From JAKJGA01 sp029554345 (GTDB lineage Bacteria > Spirochaetota > UBA4802 > JAFGJZ01): 64,000 bases of DNA. Every line of letters begins with the position of its first letter. Position 1 is the first letter of the stretch. Positions 24,718 to 33,961 of this stretch are shown in pieces. Both the position numbers and the translations under genes were made by a program. The stretch lies in contig DAOPBR010000010.1 of the NCBI GenBank assembly GCA_035395685.1, positions 1-64,000 of the forward strand, given 5' to 3'. The notes beneath the pieces are model-generated. The model was not told the DNA's origin, did no database searches, and saw nothing but the letters and a program-made list of their open reading frames with translations.

Positions 24718-27660
24718 TCAGGATACTGTGAGCACTTTGTTTATCACGGCTGCAATCTTCTTTGACATAAAAGGTTTAGAAAGAAAAGCGCAGAAATTTC
24801 CGCGGCCGAAATCAGACTCATTTTTATCAATATAACCGCTTGATGCTATTATTTTCGCGGATGAATTTGTCTTTATTATTTCAACTGCGGCTTCCTCTCC
24901 CCCCATTCCCTTCTTAACATTAAGATCCAGTATGGTAAGATCAAACGGCTTTCCGTCAATCTGAGCAAGCCTGTAAAGCTCAACGGCTTCGCCTCCCTCT
25001 GTCACGGCCACCACGGTATGACCCATATATTCGAGCATTCTTTTTAAAGTTTTTCTCAAAATATCATCATCATCCATTACGAGAATCTTGGCCTTTCTAT
25101 CAGTATGATCCTGTCTGGTTTCTATTTCAACAAGTTCAACTTCATTGCTTTTTGCAGGAAAAGATATTCTTAATGAAAAAGAATCTGAAAGCCGTTCAGC
25201 TTTAACTTTTACATTATATCCTATTGCGGAATCTTCATAATCCCGCAAGTTACGTATTTGAGAATATTTCTCTCCAATAAAAATTCCGATCTCGGAAAAT
25301 GCAGCATATTCTTCATCAGTTAAGTCAATCTTTGAAAAAATAACATCGACATATGCTGAATTGTTAATGTCTCCAGCTCTTTTTTCTATATCAACAGTTA
25401 TATCTTTCCCCTGAAATGATCGATCAACAGCGAAAGAAGCTGCATCATACAATATTTTTTCAGTACTTTCTTCATCCATCATTACATATAATTCCGGAAG
25501 TTTATCAATAATAATTTTTTGCGGTCGCGTTTCATAAATTGCAGAAGTTTTCAGAAGCACTGCACCCATATCACATGATACTCCGGAACCAAACGGTTTA
25601 AGCATCCTAAACACATTCATCATTATATCTTTGGCTTTATTTACAAGTATTTCCGAATCAGAAAGCGATTCCGAAAAAGAAGATCCATCCTCTGATATCA
25701 TCTTTGCCATAGAAATTTTCACAGAAAGTGAAGCCAGAATATTATTAAAATCATTTATAACTCCGCCCATCGTATCATATAATATTTCAACATTCTGATA
25801 ACGCCTGATATCAGATTTAATTTTTGCCTGATTGGACAAATCAGAAAATACGACTATTGAACCTGCAGTTTTATCCATTATATCCTTGTAGGGCATGACA
25901 GAAAACGAAACAGGTATCTTAGAACTATTAACACTAACATAAGATGTTTCAGAATACTTTACAGGTTTTCCCAAAAGCATGGCCGCACGTATTCTATTTG
26001 ATATATTTTTGCCGTCTTTACTGGTTATCTGAAAAACATCATCAATAAATTTTTTCGATTCGGATAATTCAGAAATCTTAAATAATGAAAAAGCACATTG
26101 ATTAAGTTTAATTATTTCGCCCAGAGAATTTACAACCACAAGAGGAGTTTCAACTGAGTCAGCAATATAATTCCACATTAACTGATTATTTTTAATTTCT
26201 TCACCCTGACGTATGGTTTCAGTTATATCGATTGCCGAAATCAAAAATCTTCTCATATTTCCATTCATATTATGCCTTGAAATATGGAAGACGGCTTTCT
26301 TTCTGATTCCGTTTGCGCAGGTGAAATCTATAACTTTATCATAAGAATTTTCAGCCCCGCATATTTTCCGATACAAGCTCAACCCTTCCGATAGCCGGAA
26401 CGCATCGTAAGAATTTTTAAAATCCGGAAAACCAATTGAAGAAAACAAATCAAGCGCCTTCTGATTAGCCCTGATTACGGTTATTTTATTCAGTAACGAG
26501 GTGAAGTCTTCATTGGAAATTTCCGTCATCATATTTTTTTCAAATAATGAATCAAAAGATTCTTCAATTACCGCGATATTCATAGAAAAAAACAATTCGT
26601 GGTTTTCTTCACGTGATATTTCTATCGCTTCTTCCTTTTCCTTTATTTTTGCAGAAATTTTTTGGAAAAAAGCCAACAATGAAGAATATTCATATATATT
26701 ATTTGAATCACTCTTAACAGGCAATCCGCGGTAAGAACGAGAACAAGCCTCCAGAAAGCTGTATGAAGAAACTATAATATGCCGATAAAATTTCCGTCTT
26801 AGCAAAATAACGTAAAATATCATTACTAAAGAAAATATTAACGCACTTACAGAAACGGGATTAAAAAAGAAAAAGCCTTTACGAGGCACTTCGTAAACGA
26901 CAAAACATTTCATCATTCTGATAATGCTTCTGTATCCGTCAGAATTGTTTATAAAAATGCTGTCTGTTGTGAGCTTCATAGCATCAGAGCTTACAAAATC
27001 AGTAAAATTAAACTCCCTTCGTTTCTTTTCATCCATTTCGAAGTTCGAGGCAATTATTCCGTCAGTTGGAGAAATTATATAAAAATAACCGAATGAAGCT
27101 CTTAGAATGTTTGTTACAATTTTCGCGTCATATCTTACGAAAAATGAAAGATCCTTTTTATCAACCGGAGGCATTCCGATATAAAAATACTCATCTCCAT
27201 TTTTATTTTTATAAAATCCCGTAATAAAGTTCTCATTGGAATTTTTTACCAACAATTTAAGCTCTTCATATTCTTCCTGTCCGGGTTCTGCTACACCCTG
27301 TTTGTAAAAACTTTCTACAAGATTGCCTTCAGGAGAAAATGAAAGAATACCCTGCAAAAAATAGTTTTTATCTAAAAATTCCAACGCACTATTTCTGTGA
27401 TTTGATTCCGGAATCAGTTGGAGTCTTTGAGTAAAATCCTTAGATTCATCCAAAATGAACAACAAAACAAAATCAATTCTATCAGCACAATTTCTTACTT
27501 CATAAAAGGCCTCTTTGTATGAAGACATTTTTTTAGAAACACCATGAAATGCTGCAATAATCAGTGTAAACAGAATGATAATACCGCAAAATATAATTGC
27601 AGCAAGGTTTGCATAATAAGACATTGATCTTGTTTTGGACTTAGAAGAATTTATATTCAT
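24718..27660 (-). CDS. degenerate (pseudo) hybrid histidine kinase with intact receiver
   Basis: A 980-residue inner membrane protein. TM1 about 17-39 and TM2 about 268-288 flank a Cache-like sensor domain (YFYIISPTDGIIASN). PAS-like regions lie at about 360-480 and 495-610. The usual GGIAHDFNN box is present as GGVINDFNN: residue 636 is Asn, not His, so there is no phospho-acceptor. The ATPase-like part (700-840) lacks recognisable DxGxG and GxGLG boxes and has KILYDAASFAV where the N-box is expected. In contrast the receiver (855-980) keeps DDD at 862-864, D911 and K961. It starts inside the last codon of the binding-lipoprotein gene (ATGA overlap), so the two are made together. It probably acts as a ligand-controlled receiver or scaffold fed by another kinase. 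Confidence 0.85.
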   Translation of the reverse strand: MNINSSKSKTRSMSYYANLAAIIFCGIIILFTLIIAAFHGVSKKMSSYKEAFYEVRNCADRIDFVLLFILDESKDFTQRLQLIPESNHRNSALEFLDKNYFLQGILSFSPEGNLVESFYKQGVAEPGQEEYEELKLLVKNSNENFITGFYKNKNGDEYFYIGMPPVDKKDLSFFVRYDAKIVTNILRASFGYFYIISPTDGIIASNFEMDEKKRREFNFTDFVSSDAMKLTTDSIFINNSDGYRSIIRMMKCFVVYEVPRKGFFFFNPVSVSALIFSLVMIFYVILLRRKFYRHIIVSSYSFLEACSRSYRGLPVKSDSNNIYEYSSLLAFFQKISAKIKEKEEAIEISREENHELFFSMNIAVIEESFDSLFEKNMMTEISNEDFTSLLNKITVIRANQKALDLFSSIGFPDFKNSYDAFRLSEGLSLYRKICGAENSYDKVIDFTCANGIRKKAVFHISRHNMNGNMRRFLISAIDITETIRQGEEIKNNQLMWNYIADSVETPLVVVNSLGEIIKLNQCAFSLFKISELSESKKFIDDVFQITSKDGKNISNRIRAAMLLGKPVKYSETSYVSVNSSKIPVSFSVMPYKDIMDKTAGSIVVFSDLSNQAKIKSDIRRYQNVEILYDTMGGVINDFNNILASLSVKISMAKMISEDGSSFSESLSDSEILVNKAKDIMMNVFRMLKPFGSGVSCDMGAVLLKTSAIYETRPQKIIIDKLPELYVMMDEESTEKILYDAASFAVDRSFQGKDITVDIEKRAGDINNSAYVDVIFSKIDLTDEEYAAFSEIGIFIGEKYSQIRNLRDYEDSAIGYNVKVKAERLSDSFSLRISFPAKSNEVELVEIETRQDHTDRKAKILVMDDDDILRKTLKRMLEYMGHTVVAVTEGGEAVELYRLAQIDGKPFDLTILDLNVKKGMGGEEAAVEIIKTNSSAKIIASSGYIDKNESDFGRGNFCAFLSKPFMSKKIAAVINKVLTVS

Positions 27661-28607
27661 CTCATTCTCTTTTTCATCACTTCTGCTATGATATTCTCAA
27701 CGGAATTAATAGATACATCATTCCATTCATTTCCGTTATAATTGTGAATAAAAATTCCGTCATCAATACCAAAATTCATTGAGCTCTTGTTCGCCCCGCC
27801 AAGAATTACACGGCTAATTATACTAATAGCTAAAATCTCCGTTCTGGGTTTGAATGTCATAATGAGATTTCCGTAATCATATATATCTGAATAAGTAAAT
27901 GCTATAACCGATATTGATTTTGAATAGGCTTCCTCAACAAGCGTCTGCTGAAAGACACTCGCAGGAAGAAATACGATATCGCATTCTTTTTCGGAAATCA
28001 AATCGATGGGATTTTTATCCCGGGTGTTAGCATCATCCATATTCAAACTTAAAATTTTCGTTTCAGGACTGTATTTTTTTACTCCAAATGTGAAATATTC
28101 CAAAAGTTCAGGATTATTTTTGGGACAGATAATTGACACACAGTTTGTTTTTGAGCGTATCGCCGCAGCGTATCCCGAAATATATGCTATCTGATTAAAG
28201 TTGAACCTCACAACACGCAGATTAACCGAATTATAATCCTTGTCGCCGAATGCTATGAAAAATATTTTAGGACTGTTTTTTGCAATTTCTGCGACCTCAT
28301 CAAATCTCCCGTAAGCTTCAACGATTATTATATCCTTGGGTAATGTTGCCATGTGTTTTATTGCTGATATATAATCCGGACCATTATCCGCGTACATAAA
28401 ATCAAAGTTAACATTTAGTGATCTTTTAGTAAATTCAGTTGCCTTTTCATACTGAGGTTTCATCGAATAATTTCCGCTGTTGGTAAAAACCGCCCCGATT
28501 TCAATCGGCGCTGTCTTTTGCGGCAGAGAATCGTGACCGCATACGCTAAAAATGAAAAGCGGCGATAGACATATTAATAATTTTTTCAGCATATTTAACA
28601 ATAACAT
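27657..28607 (-). CDS. BMP/PnrA-like periplasmic binding lipoprotein
   Basis: Up to 316 residues; ATG 28592 (MLKKLLICL) is an alternative start, and neither has a strong ribosome site. The lipobox is FSVC. The mature protein follows the type 1 periplasmic-binding fold of the BMP/Med family (nucleoside receptors): IEIGAVFTNSG, DIIIVEAYGRF, NQIAYISGYAAAIRSKTN, CDIVFLPASVFQQT and SVIAFTYSDIYDYGNL. No permease or ABC gene is adjacent; instead it overlaps by 4 bases the gene for a membrane pseudo-kinase. That pairing suggests it presents a ligand to the sensor domain rather than to a transporter. Confidence 0.75.
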   Translation of the reverse strand: MLLLNMLKKLLICLSPLFIFSVCGHDSLPQKTAPIEIGAVFTNSGNYSMKPQYEKATEFTKRSLNVNFDFMYADNGPDYISAIKHMATLPKDIIIVEAYGRFDEVAEIAKNSPKIFFIAFGDKDYNSVNLRVVRFNFNQIAYISGYAAAIRSKTNCVSIICPKNNPELLEYFTFGVKKYSPETKILSLNMDDANTRDKNPIDLISEKECDIVFLPASVFQQTLVEEAYSKSISVIAFTYSDIYDYGNLIMTFKPRTEILAISIISRVILGGANKSSMNFGIDDGIFIHNYNGNEWNDVSINSVENIIAEVMKKRMR

Positions 28608-28617
28608 GCCGTGTTAA

Positions 28618-29160
28618 TTAAATCAATATTTTTTGCCCATTAAATCTGAAAAGAAATGAAGGATCGATCTTTCCGTTTTTCAGTGCAATCCCCTCTATCT
28701 TTAAAAGATTAATCTTCATATCAATACCATTTGCGGCTGAAAATTTTCCAGGTGCCAGATCAGATTTTATGACTCTATGACATGGTATAAGAATCGGAAA
28801 ACGGTTTTTTGCCATAAGATTGCCGGCATATCTGCCTCCGCGAGGTATACCGGCCATGAGAGCAAGATTTCCATAACTTATAACTTTGCCTGCAGGAATG
28901 CCCATCAAAACAGAGTATATTTTCATTTCATTTGTGCTGAATGAATCAAAATCATAATCTGAAAGATTGTGTTCTGTAGAATAATATAATGAAGTAATGA
29001 GCTTGTCAGCTGCTATTTCAAACTTAACGGGAACAGCATCTGGTTTTTCAGCAATTCCGTAATTTAAGGTAATGCTTTTTATTTTTTCATCAGAGCAATT
29101 AAGAGTAAAATATATGCCTGAAGTTTTTATATCGAATGAATAAGATTGCAACTTTTCCAT
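28618..29160 (-). CDS. ogt: methylated-DNA-[protein]-cysteine methyltransferase
   Basis: A 180-residue repair protein that removes alkyl groups from O6-alkylguanine onto its own cysteine. The C-terminal domain is canonical: GKVISYGNLALMAGIPRGGR (helix-turn-helix and Arg finger), then the active site IPCHRV (C127), followed by a conserved final helix region (GIDMKINLLKIEG). The N-terminal 75 residues are the variable domain. It lies 11 bases upstream of the binding-lipoprotein gene on the same strand and may share a transcript, and is divergent from the ligase gene. Confidence 0.93.
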   Translation of the reverse strand: MEKLQSYSFDIKTSGIYFTLNCSDEKIKSITLNYGIAEKPDAVPVKFEIAADKLITSLYYSTEHNLSDYDFDSFSTNEMKIYSVLMGIPAGKVISYGNLALMAGIPRGGRYAGNLMAKNRFPILIPCHRVIKSDLAPGKFSAANGIDMKINLLKIEGIALKNGKIDPSFLFRFNGQKILI

Positions 29161-29218
29161 GACTTATCCGATCATTTATGCTTGACCTTGTAAATAAATA
29201 TTTAGCAATCTTAAATCC

Positions 29219-31054
29219 ATGAATAAAAATATTAATGATATTGTAGACCGTCTCCTTTCTGCAAAAGAAGCCTATTATAATTCAGAGTCATCACTTATGA
29301 CTGACGCGGAATTTGACGCTCTTGAGGATAAGCTCAGGAAAATTGATCCCGATAATTCATACTTCTCAATAGTCGGAACTGATTTTGTCCATGGAGAAAA
29401 AATAAAACACGTATATCCCATGCTCTCAATGCAGAAAGGAAAAACAATTTCCGATATCTTAAAATGGATTGAAAAACTTTCTATTGAAAATACCGGTTTC
29501 TGCATACAGCCGAAAATTGACGGACTTTCTGCATCCTTAGCTTATGAGAACGGCCGCATCAAATACATCGCGACCCGCGGCGACGGAGAAACCGGTCAAA
29601 TCATTACTCATATAGCAGATTATGTTTCCGACATCAAGAAAAACATATCTTTTTCAAACGGAAACATCGAAATACGCGGTGAACTTTATCTTCCTAAAAA
29701 CACTCCTTTTGATACAGGAAATAGACCGTTAAGAAATAACTGCGTCGGCCTCATCAACAGAAAAGAGAATATTTCAGATTTAAAATATGTCCGCTTTGTT
29801 GCCTATCAGATTGAAGGAATCAAATTTGATAATGAAAATTCCAAAATAGACATCTTAAAAAATGAGGGTTTCAACTCGGTAGATTACTTTATTGCTGAAA
29901 ATATTTCGGATATTGAAAACATTTATCAGAAATATTTAGATATGCTAAGAAGTGAATGGGAATTTGAAACTGACGGATTGATAATAACCGTAAATGATGC
30001 TTCCCTTTTCGATGAAATCGATTCCCGCTGGGTGATTGACCATCACCATCATTATTCTATTGCACTTAAACCGCCTTCGGAGTCCAGGGAAACTTCACTT
30101 GAACGAATAGAATGGCAGGTTTCGCGTCAGGGGAATGTCGTTCCTGTTGCTGTTTTTTCTCCGGTCATAATAGGCGGCGCAAAGATTGAACGCGCATCAC
30201 TTGCTAATGCTTCAACGGTAAGATCAATGAGACTTAAAGAAGGAAGCAGACTTCTCGTAGAACGCGCGAATGATGTAATTCCTTACGTCAAAGAAAACCT
30301 CTCAAAAAATGAAGATGAAACCGACTTAATCATATCAAAATGTCCTTCATGTTCTTCGGAATTAATCGATTCGGGAGTCCATATAAAATGCATCAATCCA
30401 ATATGCCCCGAGGTAAATATTCAGAAGATTCTCTTCTGGGTTAAAGAATCAGCAGTCGAAAACATTTCCGAAGCCACAATCAGAAAACTCTATGAACTCG
30501 GTCTCGTTAAATCAATATCAGATCTCTATTCACTCAAAGCTGAATCTCTTGACATTCCTGGTTTTGCTGAAAAGAAAACATCAAACTTCATCTCGGAAAT
30601 TTCAAAAAGCCGAAAAATGACAGCATCGGAATTTATATCTAAGCTCGGTATACCTCTCGTTCAGTCCAAAACACTTTCAAAACTTTCTATTCGTTCAATT
30701 GATGATTTTCTTTCGTTTAATGACGAAACATATGTTGTCGGCAGGAATATCATAGAATGGAAAAACGATCCGGCCAACATAAACTATTTCAATGAAATTC
30801 TTTCAGCAATTGAAATCGAAGCATCTGAAGAAAAAGAAACCCTTGGAAAAATATGCGCAACCGGAAAAGGGCCTCTCCCGCGCAATGAGCTTGCAAAGAA
30901 AATTGCCGATGCCGGTTATGAATTCTCAGATGCCGTAACAAAGGATCTTTCAATTCTTCTGTGCGATGACGTTAATTCTTCGAGCTCAAAAATTGCAAAA
31001 GCCAGAAAGCTAGGCATTAAAATTATGACTTATGATGAATTCTTCAGTGCATAA
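29219..31054 (+). CDS. divergent NAD-dependent DNA ligase (LigA-like)
   Basis: A 611-residue protein, about 60 shorter than usual LigA. Domain Ia is present (LLSAKEAYYN, TDAEFDALEDKL). The adenylation motif is QPKIDGLSASL with the nucleotide-binding Lys, followed by EIRGELYLP. The usual RNAAAGSLRQ is RNNCVGLINRKE. Motif IV, normally DGVVIK, is DGLIIT: the conserved Lys is Thr. Motif V keeps its Lys (YSIALKPP) after a run of four His. A Cys4 zinc finger (CPSC...CINPIC), HhH region and a C-terminal BRCT domain follow. It may be a second, specialised ligase rather than the replicative one, or one with reduced activity. No Shine-Dalgarno is visible. Confidence 0.82.
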   Translation: MNKNINDIVDRLLSAKEAYYNSESSLMTDAEFDALEDKLRKIDPDNSYFSIVGTDFVHGEKIKHVYPMLSMQKGKTISDILKWIEKLSIENTGFCIQPKIDGLSASLAYENGRIKYIATRGDGETGQIITHIADYVSDIKKNISFSNGNIEIRGELYLPKNTPFDTGNRPLRNNCVGLINRKENISDLKYVRFVAYQIEGIKFDNENSKIDILKNEGFNSVDYFIAENISDIENIYQKYLDMLRSEWEFETDGLIITVNDASLFDEIDSRWVIDHHHHYSIALKPPSESRETSLERIEWQVSRQGNVVPVAVFSPVIIGGAKIERASLANASTVRSMRLKEGSRLLVERANDVIPYVKENLSKNEDETDLIISKCPSCSSELIDSGVHIKCINPICPEVNIQKILFWVKESAVENISEATIRKLYELGLVKSISDLYSLKAESLDIPGFAEKKTSNFISEISKSRKMTASEFISKLGIPLVQSKTLSKLSIRSIDDFLSFNDETYVVGRNIIEWKNDPANINYFNEILSAIEIEASEEKETLGKICATGKGPLPRNELAKKIADAGYEFSDAVTKDLSILLCDDVNSSSSKIAKARKLGIKIMTYDEFFSA

Positions 31055-31083
31055 AAAAAACCGGCATAAAGCCGGTTTTTTTT
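31053..31083. terminator. bidirectional terminator between ligase and icd
   Basis: An A-run, an ACCGGC/GCCGGT stem with a 5-base loop, and a T-run: an intrinsic terminator on both strands, shared by the convergent ligase and icd genes. Confidence 0.85.
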
Positions 31084-31103
31084 ATCTGTATTGAATACTT
31101 AAA

Positions 31104-32315
31104 CTACATATTAGACGCGATTGCCTTGGCAAATTCCGAGCACTTAAGAAGTTTTGCTCCTTCCATCTGACGCTCAAGATCATATGTAACTGTCTTCTGA
31201 AGAATGGTCTTTTCAAGCGATGAAATAATCAGATCAGCCGCTTCTGTCCAACCCATGAAACGGAACATCATCTCTCCTGAAAGGATCAATGAACCCGGAT
31301 TAACCTTATCCTGATCGGCATACTTCGGTGCAGTTCCGTGAGTCGCTTCGAACACGGCTTCACTTGCTCCGATATTAGCACCCGGAGCAATTCCAAGACC
31401 GCCGACCTGAGCCGCGAGAGCGTCGGAAATATAATCACCGTTGAGATTCGGAGTCGCGATGACCTCATACTCTTCAGGACGGAGAATAATCTGCTGAAAC
31501 ATAGCATCGGCAATTCTGTCTTTTATAACGATCTTTCCTGCAGGAATTTTTCCGCCGTGATTATCCCAAAGATCTTTCTCTGTGATTGTCTGGTCGGCAA
31601 ATTCTTCCTTGGCAAGTTCGTATCCCCATTCCTTAAATGAACCTTCGGTGAACTTCATTATGTTCCCCTTATGCATCAAAGTAACTGAGGATTTTTTATT
31701 TGCAATGGCGTACTGAATAGCCGCGCGTACTATGTTTTTAGTGTTTGTAACAGAAATAGGTTTTATTCCTACACCGCTGTCAGCAAGCACCGTTTTACCT
31801 AGTTCATCTTTGAGAAATTTGATAAGTTTCGCAGCTTCAGGAGTTCCCTGCTTGAATTCGATACCGGCATAAAGATCTTCAAGATTTTCGCGGTAAATAA
31901 TCATGTCTACTTTTTCGGGTTCTTTTACGGGAGAAGGAACTCCTTTAAAATACCTTACCGGCCGAACACACGCAAAAAGCGAAAGTTCCTGGCGAAGAGC
32001 AACGTTAATGCTTCTGATTCCGCCGCCGACCGGAGTAGTAAGAGGTCCTTTTATAGCAACCTTATACTCCTTTATCTTTTCAAGAGTCTCGGCAGGAAGC
32101 CATTCACCTTTTGTGTTGAAGGCTTTTTCACCTGCAAGAACTTCCATCCATTCGACTTTGCGTTTTCCGCCGTAAGCTTTTTCAACAGCGGCGTCAAAAA
32201 CTAGTTTCGACGCGCGCCAGATGTCGGGACCTATTCCATCGCCCTCAATAAAAAGAAGTACGGGATTATCAGGAACGGTTACTTTTCCGTTTTCAAACTT
32301 GATCTTTTCGGCCAT
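31104..32315 (-). CDS. icd: NADP-dependent isocitrate dehydrogenase
   Basis: A 403-residue enzyme converting isocitrate to 2-oxoglutarate and CO2 via oxalosuccinate, or the reverse. Motifs: GDGIGPDIW (about 25), substrate loop GGGIRSINVALRQ (about 98-110), YRENLEDLYAGIEF (about 145), KGNIMKFTEGSF (about 216) and GDYISDALAAQVGG (about 292). HGTAPKYADQDKVNPGS (about 330) carries the Lys-Tyr pair of NADP-type enzymes. Its ATG shares a base with the stop of the OadG-like gene (TAATG). It is therefore the last gene of an oadB-oadG-icd operon, an unusual place for icd. Confidence 0.95.
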   Translation of the reverse strand: MAEKIKFENGKVTVPDNPVLLFIEGDGIGPDIWRASKLVFDAAVEKAYGGKRKVEWMEVLAGEKAFNTKGEWLPAETLEKIKEYKVAIKGPLTTPVGGGIRSINVALRQELSLFACVRPVRYFKGVPSPVKEPEKVDMIIYRENLEDLYAGIEFKQGTPEAAKLIKFLKDELGKTVLADSGVGIKPISVTNTKNIVRAAIQYAIANKKSSVTLMHKGNIMKFTEGSFKEWGYELAKEEFADQTITEKDLWDNHGGKIPAGKIVIKDRIADAMFQQIILRPEEYEVIATPNLNGDYISDALAAQVGGLGIAPGANIGASEAVFEATHGTAPKYADQDKVNPGSLILSGEMMFRFMGWTEAADLIISSLEKTILQKTVTYDLERQMEGAKLLKCSEFAKAIASNM

Positions 32316-32536
32316 TATTTCTCCTTCGCGTGAGCCGCGGCAATGGCTATTGCCTGCTCTGCAAGAGATTCATCAGCCTGAACAGGAGCATCATCATCCG
32401 AATGATGCTCTTCATGAGGAAACCATTTTGAAAAGAGAACAAGAAGATTATCAAGTCCCTTAAGAAGAACAGCAACACTCATCGCTATGATAATAGTGAT
32501 AAGATATGTCATCAATGATATGTCTAAACCTTTCAT
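32315..32536 (-). CDS. oadG: OadG-like gamma subunit of sodium-pump decarboxylase
   Basis: A 73-residue membrane protein: a single TM helix (YLITIIIAMSVAVLLKGL, residues 11-28), an acidic/His segment FPHEEHHSDDDAP, and a C-terminal helix LAEQAIAIAAAHA. This matches OadG, which anchors the carboxyltransferase alpha subunit to the beta subunit. No alpha or biotin-carrier gene is nearby. It is 7 bases after oadB and overlaps icd by one base. Confidence 0.72.
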   Translation of the reverse strand: MKGLDISLMTYLITIIIAMSVAVLLKGLDNLLVLFSKWFPHEEHHSDDDAPVQADESLAEQAIAIAAAHAKEK

Positions 32537-32543
32537 ATTTACC

Positions 32544-33839
32544 TCACTTGCTCAGCATACTGCAGAATATACCTGCAATAATGGCAGTTGTTATTACACC
32601 GCTGACGTTCGCACCGAGAGCTTCAGGCATAACGATGAGACCGGGTTTTGCCTTAGAAACAATCTTCTGGGCAACTTTAGCGGTTGTCGGAACACAGCTG
32701 ACTCCGGCAATACCGATGACAGGATTATATTTTTTACCTGAAATGAAATAAGCAACATAACCGCCGATAATTCCGCCCACACCGGAAATAAGAAGAGAAA
32801 GCATACCAAGAAGAAGAAGAGGAAGAACTTTCTTATCCATAATGGTATTTGCTTCGCAAAGAATTCCGAGAATCATTCCAAGGAACATTGTCGCAATATA
32901 AAGAACCGGACCGCTTAAAAGATCATGGAAAACTTTGATTCCGGATTCTCTTATTACTACACCGAAGAAAAGCGAGAATATAAGAGGCGCCGCAACCGGA
33001 AGAAGGAACGAAAGAAGAATACATATAACAACAGCAAAAAGAAGTTTTTCGCCGGATGATATTTCTCTTTCCTTTTTGAGCTGACCGACAGGAACCTGCA
33101 TAAGCTTTTTAGGAATAAGAAGCTTCACTAGATACGGATATCCTCCATAGGCAAGTCCCAGATAGAGATAAGCTACAACAGCAATCGGAACAAAAAGATG
33201 AGGAGCGAGCTGTAGCGATGTGAAAAGAACCATCGGTCCGTCTGCACCGCCTACAATTGATATCGCAGCAGCTTCTTTCGCAGTAAATCCGAATGCCTGG
33301 GCAATCGGAAGAGTCATAATCGTACCTAGCTCAGCGAAAAGAGCTATAAGCATGCTCAAGAAAGGTCTTCTGAGGATAAATCCTACATCAAGTAAAGAGC
33401 CTATACCCATGAAAACCAGACACGCGATAAGACCATTACCGAATGTAAAAGTGTAAATCGGCTGAAGCCAGTCGATACCCATAATATACATTATATCTGA
33501 ACTGGCAGCGGCATTCGCCGCAAGAGCTGCGGTGTCTCCGGCAGCCTGAAAAGTACTTGATAGAGCGCTTCCGGCCTGAGGCTCAAGAAACAAAGTTCCC
33601 ATTCCGCCGTGAAGTCCAAGCGGATCAAACATCATAACCGCCGCATTAACAGTGGCCATACCAAGACCCATTGGAATCATCAAAAGAGGCTCAAGTATAC
33701 CTTTTTTACCGAGGTATATCAGAAGCATACCGAGAAGTATCAATCCGATTCTGGCAATTGCCATCTGCGGATCGTGAGAAAAAGACATTCCCATTGTTTT
33801 TATACCCTGGAAAATGTTGAGAATCATACTAGAATCCAT
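32544..33839 (-). CDS. oadB: sodium-ion-translocating decarboxylase beta subunit
   Basis: A 431-residue, highly hydrophobic protein with about ten TM helices. OadB, GcdB and MmdB move Na+ out while decarboxylating carboxybiotin. Key motifs are present: SIVGGADGPMVLF (the Asp needed for Na+), YLYLGLAYGGYPYLVKLL, and the C-terminal GIAGVSCVPTTAKVAQ, with the Ser region needed for Na+ and proton exchange. The initial 25 residues are amphipathic. It is followed by an OadG-like gene and by icd, with no alpha subunit or biotin-carrier gene in the window. Which carboxylate is decarboxylated cannot be told. Confidence 0.92.
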   Translation of the reverse strand: MDSSMILNIFQGIKTMGMSFSHDPQMAIARIGLILLGMLLIYLGKKGILEPLLMIPMGLGMATVNAAVMMFDPLGLHGGMGTLFLEPQAGSALSSTFQAAGDTAALAANAAASSDIMYIMGIDWLQPIYTFTFGNGLIACLVFMGIGSLLDVGFILRRPFLSMLIALFAELGTIMTLPIAQAFGFTAKEAAAISIVGGADGPMVLFTSLQLAPHLFVPIAVVAYLYLGLAYGGYPYLVKLLIPKKLMQVPVGQLKKEREISSGEKLLFAVVICILLSFLLPVAAPLIFSLFFGVVIRESGIKVFHDLLSGPVLYIATMFLGMILGILCEANTIMDKKVLPLLLLGMLSLLISGVGGIIGGYVAYFISGKKYNPVIGIAGVSCVPTTAKVAQKIVSKAKPGLIVMPEALGANVSGVITTAIIAGIFCSMLSK

Positions 33840-33961
33840 AAGATTGCTCCGAAATTTGATTTTACTAATTTATGAACAGTTTTCAGAGATTTTAAGTCAA
33901 ACAGTTTTACGGCATTTTTTTAATTTCTTGTAAATTAACGGTGTTATTTCAGAAGTATTAT

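Noticed and set aside
24688..24728. An inverted repeat CAGTATCC/GGATACTG at the end of the pseudo-kinase gene as a terminator
   Set aside because: The arm is only 8 bp with a long loop, one arm is in the coding region and there is no T run.
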